A stretch of DNA of 64,000 nt from assembly GCA_008921705.1 (NCBI GenBank), contig VFFE01007638.1, forward strand, positions 1,741,675-1,805,674. The letters run 5' to 3'. The translations under genes and the position numbers were made by a program. Shown here piece after piece: positions 11,201 to 23,215 of this stretch (its first letter is position 1; each line of letters begins with the position of its first letter). Origin of the DNA: Burhinus oedicnemus. Taxonomy: Eukaryota; Chordata; Aves; Charadriiformes; Burhinidae. The notes below the pieces were generated by a model, which did not search any database, was not told the origin of the DNA, and saw only the letters and a list, made by a program, of their open reading frames with translations.

Positions 11201-14200
11201 ACACTAATAATATTGCCAAAAAGCCTTGGTTGTCGGCTTCTTTTACTGTTACTGCAGTGTCTCTTTAGCACTTCTGCAAAATAGCTCACTTGTCAAAATA
11301 CAACAATTAACAAGCTGAAAATTTGAAAAGAATTATGTTAAACAACTGTGCAAGAAGTATGGTAGAGACAATTCAAATTTTTAAATGAGTAATTACTGTT
11401 AAATGAAACTTTTCTACAATTTTCACTCTGCAGACTTGGACGATCTGAGGTGGCATTGGGTCATAAAGAACATGGGGTCTTCTTCAAATCAAATTGTTTT
11501 TTCTTTAACCTCTCTGAGTCCAAAATAATGAAATATGTTTTGGGTATAAGGGATAACCATAGGTTTTGGGGAAGGAAGAGTTAAAATTCTTGAAGTATAG
11601 ATCTGTGAGTAGCAAAAGGTACGACCTAATTTTTTCTTGTTCAAGGTACTAAAAGATGAGAGTCTCCCATTTTTAAAAGTGCTAAGATGGTTTGTTTCTA
11701 TTCTACTCTAGTTTTTCACAAAAAGACTCATAGTTCCTTCTCCTTGGACTGAACATGAAGGCAAGCAAGTTTCTCAGTTTCATTCAACTAAATGTAAGTT
11801 GCTTTTGTGTGTCCACCCAAAATTACCCAGCTTTTGGAGAAATTATCAAGCATAATTCTTTTCAACCTCAATTTAAATTTTAAAAGCCAATGATAAAAGT
11901 GGCATGACTGATAGATTTTTAGCTGTTCTCTCCAAGTGCTTTCTTTGTTTAAAAATCATTTATTAATCCAGAATCTTACATAATTTTTCCTTTTTGTTAT
12001 TTTTGCTTCCTGTTCTTAAATCTTTTTCCTTTCATAACCTGTTTTCAACCAGTTTAATTTACACACACAACTTTACTCTGTCAATACTGGTAACAGTCAA
12101 GTCTTCTACTTCACTCTTCTTCTGATATCCGCATGTCTGACTTAGTCTGATTGCTTTCCTGCCAATATAAGTGCATGGGAAACTGAGCTCCATATTTTTC
12201 TACCCTTACTTGCTACGTAAATTCATGTTGTCCTCTTAGTGTCCTGGTAGCTCGCTGTCCCTGTACATGGGGTTGTGGGTTTTCTAAGTTTATTTCGTTT
12301 ATGCCATTATTAGATTTTATTATTAATGCTGTTGTTATTAAAGTTTACCTATAACAGAATACATAGTAAATGCATTACAAGCTGGACAAATGTCAGCTAT
12401 ACAGTATTGTTTGTGTGCAGTACTGTTTGGTAGGACATTCTTAAGTGTTTAGGGATTTTTGCAAGATTTGAAAGAGGCTAAGTTGTTAAAATTTTTTATC
12501 AAGGAGATGCAGCTTGTGGATAGTGTATTTTTAATTGTTAATTGTAAGGTCGCCACTTCTTGGACAGAGAAGATAAGCCACAATCATAGACCTGGGAAAG
12601 CAAGCAGTGAAAGAAAATGGTCTAATGCATTCCTTAGCTGTATAAAAAGGGTGGAGTGGTAGATTCTTCGTCTTTGTCTTCAGGTCCAGACTGCATGATT
12701 TTCTGGGGATGTGTTTTACTTGAACACAGCCTGTTTGGCTAAGCATAAACTGGGTTTGTTTTTAAATCGCTGTAATGTAGAGGAGGCTGCAGGAGACAAA
12801 GATTTGGGCGAAATTGATCCTACTTCACTAAGCTTTTTTTGAATGAAAAGGTGCTGAAATTCTCTTAACCAGCTATAATGGTAACCTTTCTTCAGTACTC
12901 CTTTTTAATCTCTTCCCAACTTTGATGCAAAAATTTTATTTAGGTGTATTAAATATTCTAACTTACTGCTGCTAGGTTTCAAAACTCTATATGCAATGCA
13001 TGCTTACATTTAAGTTCTTATCTGTTTTACAGCCATAGATCTAAATAACATTTCTCCAATTGGAAGACAGCTAACTTTGCAGCCTGGGAAAAGCAACGGT
13101 GGGTAAAAGGCAATGTCTGAAATTACAGGCTTCCTCTGAAGGAGAATAACCAATTTTAAAGTGGCTATTTAATTTCAAAAGGGAATAATTGTTTTGTTAA
13201 TATTCCTGTAGAAATTATTTTTCTCAAACTGTATGGTACTATTAATTTTAATATTCATTTCTTGCAGTAAATTAATTCTATTATACACGTTCATATATTT
13301 TTCTGAAGTAAAAACTGAAGTCCTCTGTAGACTGTAGAGTGCATTTTTTCCAACTCAATGTATGCACTTCTGAATTAAAAAGTGAATATAAGCCTCAGGT
13401 TTATGGGTAAATTATAGTTGCAAGAAGCCTTTCATTTATTGGATTGTTTTGGGTTAGAGAATCTTGATTTTCTCTGCCAAATAAATAGCAGAAATCTTAA
13501 GACATCTTTTAAACTATTTCATTTTGGATAAATAGGTAGTGTTTTCCCTCAGGATGTTTTGATAATCTTTATCCCATTTCCTTTTGAATTCATCTGTTCT
13601 TCAGAGACCTTTCTCCTGAGTTAAGAATGCCTCTCCAGAGCCTTTTATGTTACAAGTCTTGGTTGTTTGGTTTTTTGGTTTTTTTTTTTTTTATTGCTGG
13701 GCCTGAGCATGCTGCATATAGTATTGTCAAATCAGAATCCTAGCTTTAATTAACACTTTTCCTTATTGCAACTGTAACTTAAATAGCTCAATTGCAGTGC
13801 AATTTGAAAGTGAATTTTTGTTTCTATAGTTTTAGTAAAAGGTCACTGCAAGCTAATTTTGTTGGTTTTATTCATTGCAGCTGCTTGTCAGACAGTCCTG
13901 TCTTTGCCAGTGGATTTTAATTTAGAGAAAATACTAGGTATGTCGTGTAATATCTGAATTTAATTATGAATGTCTAAACAGAAAACTTAGTTTTGTGTTG
14001 TTTGCTGGTTTTTTTGTCCTATGAAATACTGAAAATTTAATGCATCAATGAAAGTTTTAAGTATGTGTTTTAAATAGACAGTTACTGCATGTTGCATGGG
14101 ACATCTGATTTAAATGTGTGATTTGAGTGCAGAGATAAAGATAAAACAGGAGGGATATGGAGGTCAGGTGGAAATTGATCAACAGTTCTGAAAGCATAAA

Positions 14201-17200
14201 AGGTAGCAAGCAGAAGAGACCCCCCACCTCCCCCAAACAGCAGTTATTTAACTTAACAGAGCTGTTTGACTTACAGATTGCTGGCCGTGAGGCTCATAGC
14301 CCAACCTTGCCTTTCGCAAAGCTATGCTATAATTCTGTGTCTTTAATTTAACTGAAGCCATGGTGGTGACTAGAAGTTGTGTGGTGGCAAAAAAGCTGTA
14401 ACCACTGAGCGAGGACACAAGAGTCCAAATTAACTGTCTGATTATAACTGCTGTATCAGGCAATTGCTGCCAGTTTCTCAGGCAGTGGGGCTGGAAAGGC
14501 CCGTTCTTACAGCTCATATGTGGGAATAGTGGGTATAGCCCGCTCAGAAGTTTTTGGCTGTATGCTCCTATCCTAGTATTGAAGTTCACAACCCTGACTG
14601 CAGGCCATCAAAACTAAACCAGAAAAACAGAACCGTATCTATTGCTTTTGTGTTCCGTCTTAACAAATGCTTCCATCAATGCATAGTTTGCGAATTAATG
14701 AAAAATTTCTTCTACAAGGAATATGCAATTAGAGTAGAGCAAAAAACCTAAAATAATCTGGTAAGTCTCAGCATATTTTAATGGGTCTTTATTAACATTT
14801 GTATGTTTTGCTACTGTAAACTGCTAACTGCTTTGACTTTCTTAGAGTTGAATCTGTTTTGTCTTTAGATGTATCACAATGACCATCAAAGCATATGGGA
14901 GACTGAAAAAGGGTCTAGTTTTGCTTGGGTAGTATAATAACCCCTTTTTCACAACTCAGATGTGAAGAATAATACAATTCTGGGAAAAGGCCAGTAAGTA
15001 GATGCTAGCTAATATATATATATATATATTTTATATGCAGGCTTTAGTATTAAAGGATGATAGGCAGAAGTGGAACCTTAGAGTGGACTTTTTGTAATGA
15101 TAACAAGTGATCCTTTGGGATAGGTGTCTAAATTAGATTAATTACTTGCTGTATTGGTAAATTAGATTAAATGTTTTAATTTAGCTATATATGTCTCTGT
15201 AGTGGAAGGTTATTGTTTTTTTTTTTCTTGCCTTCTTACTGGAAAATACTTCTCCCCCACATTTCTAGGTGAATATTTTAGAACTGATGAATTTGCAGAT
15301 CAGTCTCAGGAAAATCTGAGCTCTTCATCACTCAGAAGAAAGCTGTTTTTAGAAGAAAATGGAACTGTATCTGAGTGTTTGTCCCCTTCTCTACATAGCC
15401 CATGCAGTGGTGGGAGTGCACTTGGAGTGCTTTGTTCAATAGACATATCTCCAGTCCGGTGCAGAAGCCCTCTAGAAACATCTAGTTCAGTAAGTAGCCT
15501 GTTTTGGGCGCTGGATGGGATGTGACTTACCTGGCAGAAGAGTAGTTCTTAGAGCAGGCTATACCGATTTGTGTTCTAACAGACTTCACAAGATGGACAA
15601 CCTTTTTTTTTTTTTTAATAAGCTACAACTGCTTTATGAGAGAGTAGGTGTTAGACCAAAGGGCTGGTTTGGGTTTTTTTTTCAAATTCCAAATTCAGAA
15701 AAAAAGTCTTGAAAGAACATATTACTGGCTTTTTATTATATCAAATTATTATGTTCTGCTATTCTTTTGTGTAGAAGGAATTATGCTTTAATTTTATGCT
15801 ATGAAAAGGAAGTAGGAATTTATACCTATACAAGACTTGCTGAAAGCATGTTGAAACCATTTTTTTTCATAAAATGTATATACAAAAAAGACGTCTGTTT
15901 AAATACATGAACTACTGTCTAAAATACTAGTTGATTTGAACAGGTGATATAATTATTTCCCTTATAGCTCATAAACTCATTTATGGTGGGAAAAATGACT
16001 TTTGGATCTTTGAATGCAGTGCTAAATATGCTTTTTTCTTTTCCATTGAATAGAGATTTCAGATGAATAGACATTTATTAGAACACAGAACATAATGTCT
16101 GTTTTTTAAATTAAGCAAGATGAATCTTATTCCCAGGTGGACATAGCACAGCTAAACTGGGTTAGGTGGTATGGTTTCATCTGTTTGGCAGCTGAAGTGC
16201 ATGGAAAAATCTACCCCAGCAAGAGTGTGGCTTTAAAAACAAAAAAAGTCTTCACTATGGTAACCTAGTAAAGAATTCCTACAACATAATTCTACTGCTA
16301 GAAGTGACTTTTCTTTTTGCACTGTACTCTTAAGCAAGATCACAACCACTATTCTCTTTTAAGGAAAAGTATTTTGTCTGCTGCCAAGTTAAATAATTCA
16401 GGTAATATGGATTCCATTAAAATATAAATATTGGCTGGCTTTCATCTGCATTCGTATGAATAAAATTGAGATTAAATACTTGACTATATACACAGCACTA
16501 ACTTTCTGTTTAGGCTTCTCATAGTTCTTAAATATAACGGATATTATAGTCTTAGTTGGTATTATGTGACAGTTTGAGCCCATTGCTCTTTTCCTACGTA
16601 GAGGCATGAAGTCCAAGTGAAGAGCTGCAACTGGAATATTTAAGCTAAACTAATGATAGGAATTGTCATTATACAGGATTAGTTTTCATCAGTGCTGCCG
16701 TATTAAGCTTTTTAGTTAGAACACTTCTTATATATACATATTTGTCAAAGTTCACATTATGAAAATACGTTCTTTTTTATTTTTTAATATCGTATTTTAT
16801 TGTATTTTATTTTTTTACTGAAGGGCCAGTTCTCTTCAAGTCCTATTCAGGGAGGAGCAAGGGCTTATAGTCTGGGAAGTATAACCAGTCCCACGTTTGC
16901 AGAGGGGTCTCCTGCACATAATGGTTCTCCTGCTTTTTCACCAATTGCTTTTCACATAAGAAAGACACCGCTGTCAGGTATGATTTATTTGTATATGTAT
17001 TATTCTTTCTTGATTTATATATTTTTATAATAAAAACTGCTGCATTCTTACTGGAACTTGTTTCTATTTGGAGACAAGTTACTGTGCTTGGCAGACCAGC
17101 AGTTTCCTCCTATATGGCACGTGTACTGTTTAGCAGTGAAATATCTTAATGATGTGAAACAGTGAAGTGTATCTGCTTGCAAAAAATCAACTAGGGAAAA

Positions 17201-20200
17201 TGTTTTAGAAGAAGGAATTGAGACCTAATAGGAATGAAAAAAAAAATTAAAGGTTTACTCTAGTGTGAGGGGGGGTTTAAAGCCATGTGCCTGAACTAAG
17301 TCAGGTCACAATTCTGATTGGGCCCAACCTGAAGCATTTTAATTGGACAAAGAATGTTTAGCTTGAGTTTTCAAATCATGTGATCCTGAAGGCTATTTGA
17401 AATGAAACTGACTAGTGAAGATATCAGGAACGTTTTGTGTCCTCGTTGCTCTAGAAAATGTCAGTATTTCGTGTTTCGTCCGTTACCTGGTAAGACTTAA
17501 CGCCATGTTTATATGCGATTTTGCTCTCATGAGCTTTGTGGTATTTTGACACCATTATTTGTGGACATTGCATAGGTGTTTCCTCACTCATTTGATTTTC
17601 TTGAAAAACTTTATTGCTGCCCCAAATTTTTTAAATGCCTGTAGAATGTGTATATTGATATTTGTTCAGAAAAAAGCCACAGAACCAGCCTTTACACATT
17701 TTCCTTTGAACACTGTATAGTATTGACAGTTGAAAATGCAAGGCCTCCAGTACAGCAAACCATGTCATAGGAAACAAGTTTGGTGGTAAAAATGGGGTAA
17801 AAACTGGCCTTTACCATGATAGTTTACATGTGCTGGTGGTTTGTTTCTTGAATTTTGGGGCTTTTTGTTTGGTTTGGGTTTTCTTGTGTTTTTATTTTTG
17901 TTGGTTTTTTGTTAAGGCCTTGGAGCTGGGGACAGTGGTCAGTGAAATACTATGTAGTTGGCTATAATTATTCAAAGGACTGTAGGGCTTTGAGGATGAT
18001 GGCTTTAACTCCATCTGATATCTGACAGAGTAACTTTGTTTTTCACAGACCAAAGAAAATTTACATTTCGCTCTCCAGATATTCCTTCTTCCTCAAATAG
18101 AATGACACCCCCAAGTACGAGAAGTCCTTATATAGACGGTTGTTCTCCAATTAAAAATTGTTCTCCTCTGAGGCTTGGAGCATGTAGAGGAACTGCCCAG
18201 TATCAGACTTCTGTCATTAGAATACCAATTGCAGTTGAGAATCACGATGAGGATGAGGAAGACAAGGAAAATGCTTCTCCAGCAGAAGCTCGGTTCCCAG
18301 AAATGGATAATAGAATAAATATATGTCAGCAAGACGGTGATACTTTCGCACATGGTACACATCTCGTGGTAGCAACTGTGTCTATTGCACCAGATCACTC
18401 GGAAGCTTGTCATCAGAGGTTGTCATCATTTCAGGATATAGAAGGCTTAAAAGAAAATAATACTGTAGATATGGCTGATGCAGCTGAAGCGTCAGAGGAA
18501 AACACTTGGATAAAAGAAACAATTGGCAATAGCAATGCACCGATGACCAGCTTTATGACGGGGATTACTTTCAGTATTGAAAGCTCTCGCATGTGCATGT
18601 CACCTCTTGCAGAAAGCAGCACAATTCCTTGTGACAACAGTAGTATTCAGGTAAAATCTTTTTTTTTTGCTTCTCTGTAAAACTGAGCTCAACATACTAA
18701 CTTTTAATACCTATACCATTCTGGAAGTAATCATCTGTTTTCTTTTATAGGATGTGGCATGCAGGTGGTATTGTGACTTTTATTCCTTCCCCCCCATCCC
18801 CTTTTTCCTCTCTCAGTGAGTTAGCAGAGCAATTGTAAATTATTTTTATGTTACTATGTACAGTAATACATTTAACTTTAATCCAAACGAATTCTGACAG
18901 ACCTGTTTACAATTTGTTTTTGTTATTAACTGACAGTAGTTGGTTTGTTGGATTAAGCTCTGTTAAATTCAAGTCATATCAGGTATGAGAATCTGAGGGG
19001 TTTATTGGTGATAAATTGCAGTACACATTTAAAGCCCTGCTTCTTGATTTCAGGTGGACAGTGGTTATAATACGCAGACTTGTGGAAGCAGCATTATGGA
19101 TACTGCAGTGGCTGAAACCAATTGCAGAGAAAATGATGTGAATACTAACGTGTTTCAGAATAAATCTCAGCTTCTTAGAACAAAGGTAGGAGTTAAATTG
19201 TGCTATAAAAGTGATAGGCGTCCCATCTAAAGCATCTATTCCCTATTGTGTTCAGTTTCAGGGAGGGGAGAGACTGTCAGGTGATCACAGAGAGCATATT
19301 AATGTAGCGTCATTTCAAGTATTATGTTGAAAACAAGGACTACATGCAGGACAATTATTGTAACCTGGGAATAAAATTAGTATGTTCTATGACAAAGCCA
19401 AAGGTAGTTTCAGAGAAACAAGTATGTGCATAAAAGGTAGTTGTGAGGCTGCTCATGGCTTCTGATGAATTATAGCCTATTTCTGTTCTTGCCGCTTTTT
19501 TTTTTATTGCTAAGTTTTTAAATGTGTGCCTGTGGAGAAGCGCATTTTTTTGGAAAAATTGTCTGCTACTTCTTTCCATAAACTAGCCTCAAGTTTTCTG
19601 GACCATACCTGGCATGCTGACTTGGTGGGGAAGTTTTTGCTTGGGTACAGTCTTTCAATTACAAGCCCTTTGACCTATCTTACCTATCTTAAACCCAAAA
19701 GAAACTACAAAAGTCAATACCTATCTAGTAAGACTTCAAAGCTCTTAATCTTGTAACTAATGGGAAGGAGTTCTTCCAGAGAATGGGAAGCAAGTCTAGT
19801 TTCTTTGGAGAATAGAGCAAAGATCATCTCTCACTTAGTAATTATGGTCTTACGTTCTTACAAACTTAATAGTCTACTACTTAGTGTCATTTACAGTCTG
19901 AAGGGGAAACAGTACTGACCAGTAGTACCAGATTAAGAAGACTCGAGTAAGCACATTCGCCTCTGACTTTATTTCTGTATCTGACATACTGTATCAAAGC
20001 ACTGTGTCCAGCTCTGGGGCCCCCAACATAAGAAGGACATGGACCTGTTGGAGCAGGTCCAGAGGAGGGCCATGAAGGCGATTAGAGAGCTGGAGCACCT
20101 CTGCTATGAGGACAGGTTGAGAGAGTTGGGGCTGTTCAGCCTGGAGAAGAGAAGGCTCCAGGGAGACCTTATAACAGCCTTCCAGTATCTGAAAGGGGCC

Positions 20201-21363
20201 TACTTTGATGGGGAGGGACTCTTTATCAGGGAGTGTAGTGATAGGATGAGGGGTAATGGTTTTAAACTGGAAGAGGGTAGATTTAGATTAGATATCAGAA
20301 AGAAGCTCTTTACTGTGAGGGTGGTGAGGCACTGGAACAGGTTGCCCAGGGAAGTTGTGGATACCCCATACCTGGAAGTGTTCAAGGCCAGGTTGGATGG
20401 GGCTTTGAGCATCTTGGTCTAGTGGGAGTGTCCCTGCCCATGGCAGGGGGGTTGGAACTAGATTATCTTTAAGGTGCCTTCCGACCTCAACCATTCTATG
20501 ACATGCTAATAGCCACTTCTCTGCCAAGGTAAAGAGTGGATTCATGGTGTCTTATAGACCATTGACATGAAATTTTGAACTCTGCTCATTTAAGATTAAG
20601 ATAACTATGCCCTTACAGGAAGAATAGATGGATATTTTGTCTTTAGTTTCTAAAAATACCCATCTACTCTGAGGTCTTGCTGCAGTCACCCTGTTGGACA
20701 TGGACTGTACCTGTGAATCAATTGTCTAATATTAAACCTGTCCTAGAGACTCACCAGTGTCATGCAGCTGTCTTCTCCCACTGCTCGTCTTTCAATTCTA
20801 AATCCCAGCTAAGCCAAATTTTGCATTTTGGGTTAGGATTTAAGTGTGGAGGCATTAAGTACTTACCTCAGCCCTCACAACAGAGAACCCACAGAGAATG
20901 AAAAGTAAAAAGCATGGACATTGCTGGCTGAAAGAATCCACTCTGGCTCATTCAGAGCATGTGTGCTCTGAAAAGAGATTCTTACTGACAGCACTTCTCA
21001 AAGATTTGTGTAGAGAAAACATTGTCTTTCATTTCTTTTTCATTTCAGAAGGGGAGAGGTGGGAGGCTAAGGTACTAATTGTAACTTGAAATTTTCAGAT
21101 AGTGAGTTCGGATCCTGTTTCTTTTTGGGAATTTTTGTGAAAATGGTTTTAAAATTAACTTTCCTTTTTTAACCTAGGAGTGTTCTGTTTTAAACCATAA
21201 GGACAATCAGCTGCTGAGAGCAAAATCTCCAGAGAAGCAATCCTGTTTCCAAAAAGCAGAAGCACATAGTACAGTATTTGGTCAAAATGCAACTTGCAAT
21301 ATTTCTGCCTGGAAACATAAAAATGAAAATCAAGTTCAGGGATTTCACAAAAATGGTATGTAG
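5086..21363 (+). CDS. BORA: BORA, aurora kinase A activator (complete coding span, 11 coding exons)
   Basis: Bora is a largely disordered cofactor that, once phosphorylated by Cdk1, lets Aurora A phosphorylate Plk1 and start mitosis. Coding exons: 5086-5241, 6349-6455, 10087-10132, 11712-11793, 13033-13098, 13881-13937, 15269-15489, 16824-16977, 18049-18650, 19054-19185, 21178-21363. They join in frame to about 602 residues, against 559 in human as I recall. Visible landmarks are the conserved N-terminus ([30 protein letters not shown]), [10 protein letters not shown] around residues 111-120 (the SP equals the Cdk1 site Ser112 of human), FSSSPIQ around 248-254 (Plk1 docking Ser252 equivalent), an acidic DEDEEDKEN segment, and DSGYNT around 499-504, which matches the beta-TrCP degron DSGxxT. 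The start has G at -3 and G at +4. The least certain part is the end: exon 12 is taken as terminal, with stop TAG at 21361. Confidence 0.9.
6349..6455 (+). CDS. BORA: BORA coding exon 3
   Basis: It encodes [19 protein letters not shown] and on to MYLSHA plus the first two bases of an Arg codon. The acceptor is TTTTTTAG and the donor GTAACT. It holds the FRW segment conserved from insects to vertebrates. Confidence 0.92.
6456..10086 (+). other. BORA: BORA intron 3
   Basis: This is the largest BORA intron, 3.6 kb. It contains a short CR1 fragment (7338-7541) and AT-rich DNA with a few small alternating TA/TG stretches near 8130. I see no conserved exon in it. Confidence 0.7.
7338..7541 (-). 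repeat. CR1 LINE 3' fragment
   Basis: It is the reverse complement of a CR1 3' end: it begins with an ATAGAATGGTTTGGGTTGGAA motif-like start and continues through GGGCAACCTGTGCCAGTGTT. About 200 bp remain. It is antisense to BORA. Confidence 0.9.
10087..10132 (+). CDS. BORA: BORA coding exon 4
   Basis: A 46-nt exon completing the Arg codon and encoding [15 protein letters not shown], phase 0 at its end, with donor GTAATA. It matches the human IDKDVEDKRQKAIEE segment. Confidence 0.93.
11712..11793 (+). CDS. BORA: BORA coding exon 5
   Basis: It encodes [18 protein letters not shown] and on to FHSTK, ending in phase 1. It contains the SP site (Ser113 here) equivalent to the Cdk1 site that makes Bora competent to activate Aurora A. 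Confidence 0.93.
13033..13098 (+). CDS. BORA: BORA coding exon 6
   Basis: It encodes [20 protein letters not shown] and SN, phase 1 at both ends, with donor GTGGGT. It contains a conserved SP followed by a basic/hydrophobic stretch. Confidence 0.88.
13881..13937 (+). CDS. BORA: BORA coding exon 7
   Basis: A 57-nt exon encoding [19 protein letters not shown], phase 1 at both ends, with acceptor TTGCAG and donor GTATGT. It is strongly conserved with human [17 protein letters not shown]. Confidence 0.93.
15012..15030. repeat. (TA)n microsatellite in BORA intron 7
   Basis: Nine uninterrupted TA units followed by TTTATATG. It is a simple dinucleotide repeat, likely length-polymorphic. Confidence 0.9.
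15269..15489 (+). CDS. BORA: BORA coding exon 8
   Basis: It encodes [35 protein letters not shown] and [17 protein letters not shown], ending in phase 0. It is Ser/Pro rich with several candidate Cdk sites. Confidence 0.93.
16824..16977 (+). CDS. BORA: BORA coding exon 9
   Basis: It opens with [11 protein letters not shown]; the SSP here is the polo-box docking motif equivalent to human Ser252. It continues through YSLGSITSP and [14 protein letters not shown] and ends in phase 1. Confidence 0.93.
18049..18650 (+). CDS. BORA: BORA coding exon 10 (largest)
   Basis: It encodes about 200 residues including [38 protein letters not shown], the acidic DEDEEDKEN and [15 protein letters not shown]. 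It ends in phase 0 with donor GTAAAA. Two CSP motifs six residues apart are notable as possible extra phospho-docking sites. Confidence 0.94.
19054..19185 (+). CDS. BORA: BORA coding exon 11 (degron exon)
   Basis: A 44-codon phase-0 exon starting [23 protein letters not shown] matches the DSGxxT phosphodegron through which SCF-beta-TrCP removes Bora after Plk1 phosphorylation. Confidence 0.93.
19996..20502 (+). repeat. CR1 LINE 3' fragment
   Basis: About 500 bp in sense with BORA, in intron 11. Its translation gives the CR1 RT tail, with [19 protein letters not shown], [23 protein letters not shown] and [11 protein letters not shown] segments. The 3' end is CAACCATTCTATGAC. It can be aligned by eye to the copy at 30498-31168, in opposite orientation, so both belong to one CR1 subfamily. 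Confidence 0.92.
21178..21363 (+). CDS. BORA: BORA last coding exon 12 (terminal, probable)
   Basis: After an AACCTAG acceptor the frame reads [20 protein letters not shown] and ends HKNGM, stop TAG at 21361-21363. A GTATGT donor-like sequence overlaps the last codons (21356 on), so the exon could in principle be spliced onward. I found no downstream exon of matching phase. Human BORA also ends shortly after the degron, with a low-conservation tail, which favours a terminal exon. Confidence 0.7.
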   Translation, partial: ECSVLNHKDNQLLRAKSPEKQSCFQKAEAHSTVFGQNATCNISAWKHKNENQVQGFHKNGM

Positions 21364-22789
21364 TTTTCTGATGGAGATCTTAAATTGTGTTGTCTAATAA
21401 ATCTTTAAATATATGACCTCAGTTACCTGGATTATACATACTATTTTGCTTTTTAATGCAAATATAATAAATTGTCTGGTATATATTAAGGGATTTTTTA
21501 AATAATGTGGGTTTTTTCAGGTCTTATTAACAGATTTATTGGTATCATTAAGTGATCCTTTTGAAAATCAAGGTGGCTAGACTTAGTACAAAAAGCCTAT
21601 AGTGTTTTTTCAGAATTGTGTTCCTTCTGTGATCAGGGTAGATTCCATGAGGAGGCTTGTTTTTGAAAGTTTGGCTGTAACTTCAGCTTCAAGAGGAGTA
21701 TTTTAGATAGACTGAGCAAACCTAGGAAACTTGCATAGGAGCTAATGTAACTGCAAAAAGAGTTACATTTTAAGACACAACTCCTAAAAGCTTGAGGGGA
21801 TTTTTTTTTTTCCATGAGGGAGAGAGAAAGGAAAGGAATGTTAGTTTAAATTTGCTTTTTTCCCTAATCAGATTTATTGTGTGGCTTCAGGAATACTAGC
21901 ACTGGTACTGAGAAAGAGTGACTAAACAGAAATGAACTGCTGGGGGTGTGATGAGAGTAGGGCTGGGGAAACTGGAGCAGTGCGAGTGTCTGTCAGTATC
22001 AGTCTAAAGTAACAGTGATGAAACTCAGCTGCGACTCTCACGAGGAAAGAAGTATAGTGTTCCAGAAATGGGTCCCTGGAACATGTGTATGTTTTATAGT
22101 AGACTGCAAACTGTTAAAAATTGGTGCTTTGATTTTAATACCAGGCTAGCCTTTTAATTAAGTTTTTCTTGTGAACAGCTGCATGAAAACTCTATTTAAT
22201 TCCAGTTTAATTCTCTTAATAATAAAATAAATTATATGTCAGAAGAAGCCTTATAGCAATTCTTTGATCAGTTTTTTTTCTTGGTTTGACAGAAATCAAG
22301 GAAAAGGACAAGTGATGGAAATCTCTTAATAGGAAAATAGAATCTCTTCCCTCTAAACAGGCAGTTCTTACTCTTAAAACTCTATACTGAAGTAAGATGT
22401 ACTATTGGTTACTTTAAAATTAAATGATAGTGTTGTTACTTTAGGAATTGTATTAGTACTAATGTTGATCACCTGACTCCACCAGTGTTTCCTAAGAACA
22501 CTTGTGTCCAAATTGATGCTCCGGTACCCTTTCGAAGGAACATAAGAAGGTGCAATAAGGTTAATTGGTCTCAGTACATCATTAAGAGAGTGGTGCAGTC
22601 TTCCTTCTATTAAACCATTACACGTTTACTTCTCTCTTACATTTAATTCCCAGTACTATTATGTCTGCTTACAGAAATTACCAAAATATTTAGATAAACA
22701 TTTAGAAATAGAATTAATTTTTGCATGCCACTTACTGTGAAAAGTATTAATATAAACAAACTCTTGATACTTTCAAGAAAACCATCAAT

Positions 22790-23215
22790 GAACAAAAGTA
22801 ATGGAATGAGGAGGGTCTGGAAACCCAGAACTCCCTTTGCCTAATCAAATCAGATTTGGTTGAATTTGATTGGATTTGTTTAAAAGAACCCATATAATAA
22901 TAATCTAGCCCTAGTCACTAAGGGTAAAAGAATAGATTAGGGGAAATACTGAGATTTCAGGGTTCTGTGTTTGTGGAGATCTGAAGTAAACCTTGTTGGA
23001 TTAATCGAAGAGTCCATTGTAGTACGTGCTCCAGGCGAAGCAGTCTTTCTCTCTTTTCGTGGCAAGGATATCCAGTCCCAGGATGCTGGATGGAAGTTCT
23101 GCTTCCTATTCTATTCCCCAGCCCACAGAAAGGCTTTGTACCACAGTGACAGACCGTGGCTGATGAGCAGCTATCGGCACACTAAGCCTGAAGGAGTTGG
23201 TCAGACCTAAGTTTG
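22790..23215 (+). repeat. Possible degraded LTR-like segment
   Basis: It stands out from AT-rich flanks. A TTTAAAAGAACCCATATAAT stretch (TATA-like, about 22878) is followed by GTAAACCTTGTTGG-type sequence and a GC-richer part ending near TTGGTCAGACCTAA. This resembles the R/U5 end of an avian ERV LTR, but I could not define ends or a target duplication. The 79-codon frame inside it has no recognisable similarity. Confidence 0.3.

Noticed and set aside
14157..14751. Cluster of frames of 64-113 codons on both strands in BORA intron 7
   Set aside because: They lie between confirmed exons 7 and 8, are on conflicting strands and have no recognisable similarity.
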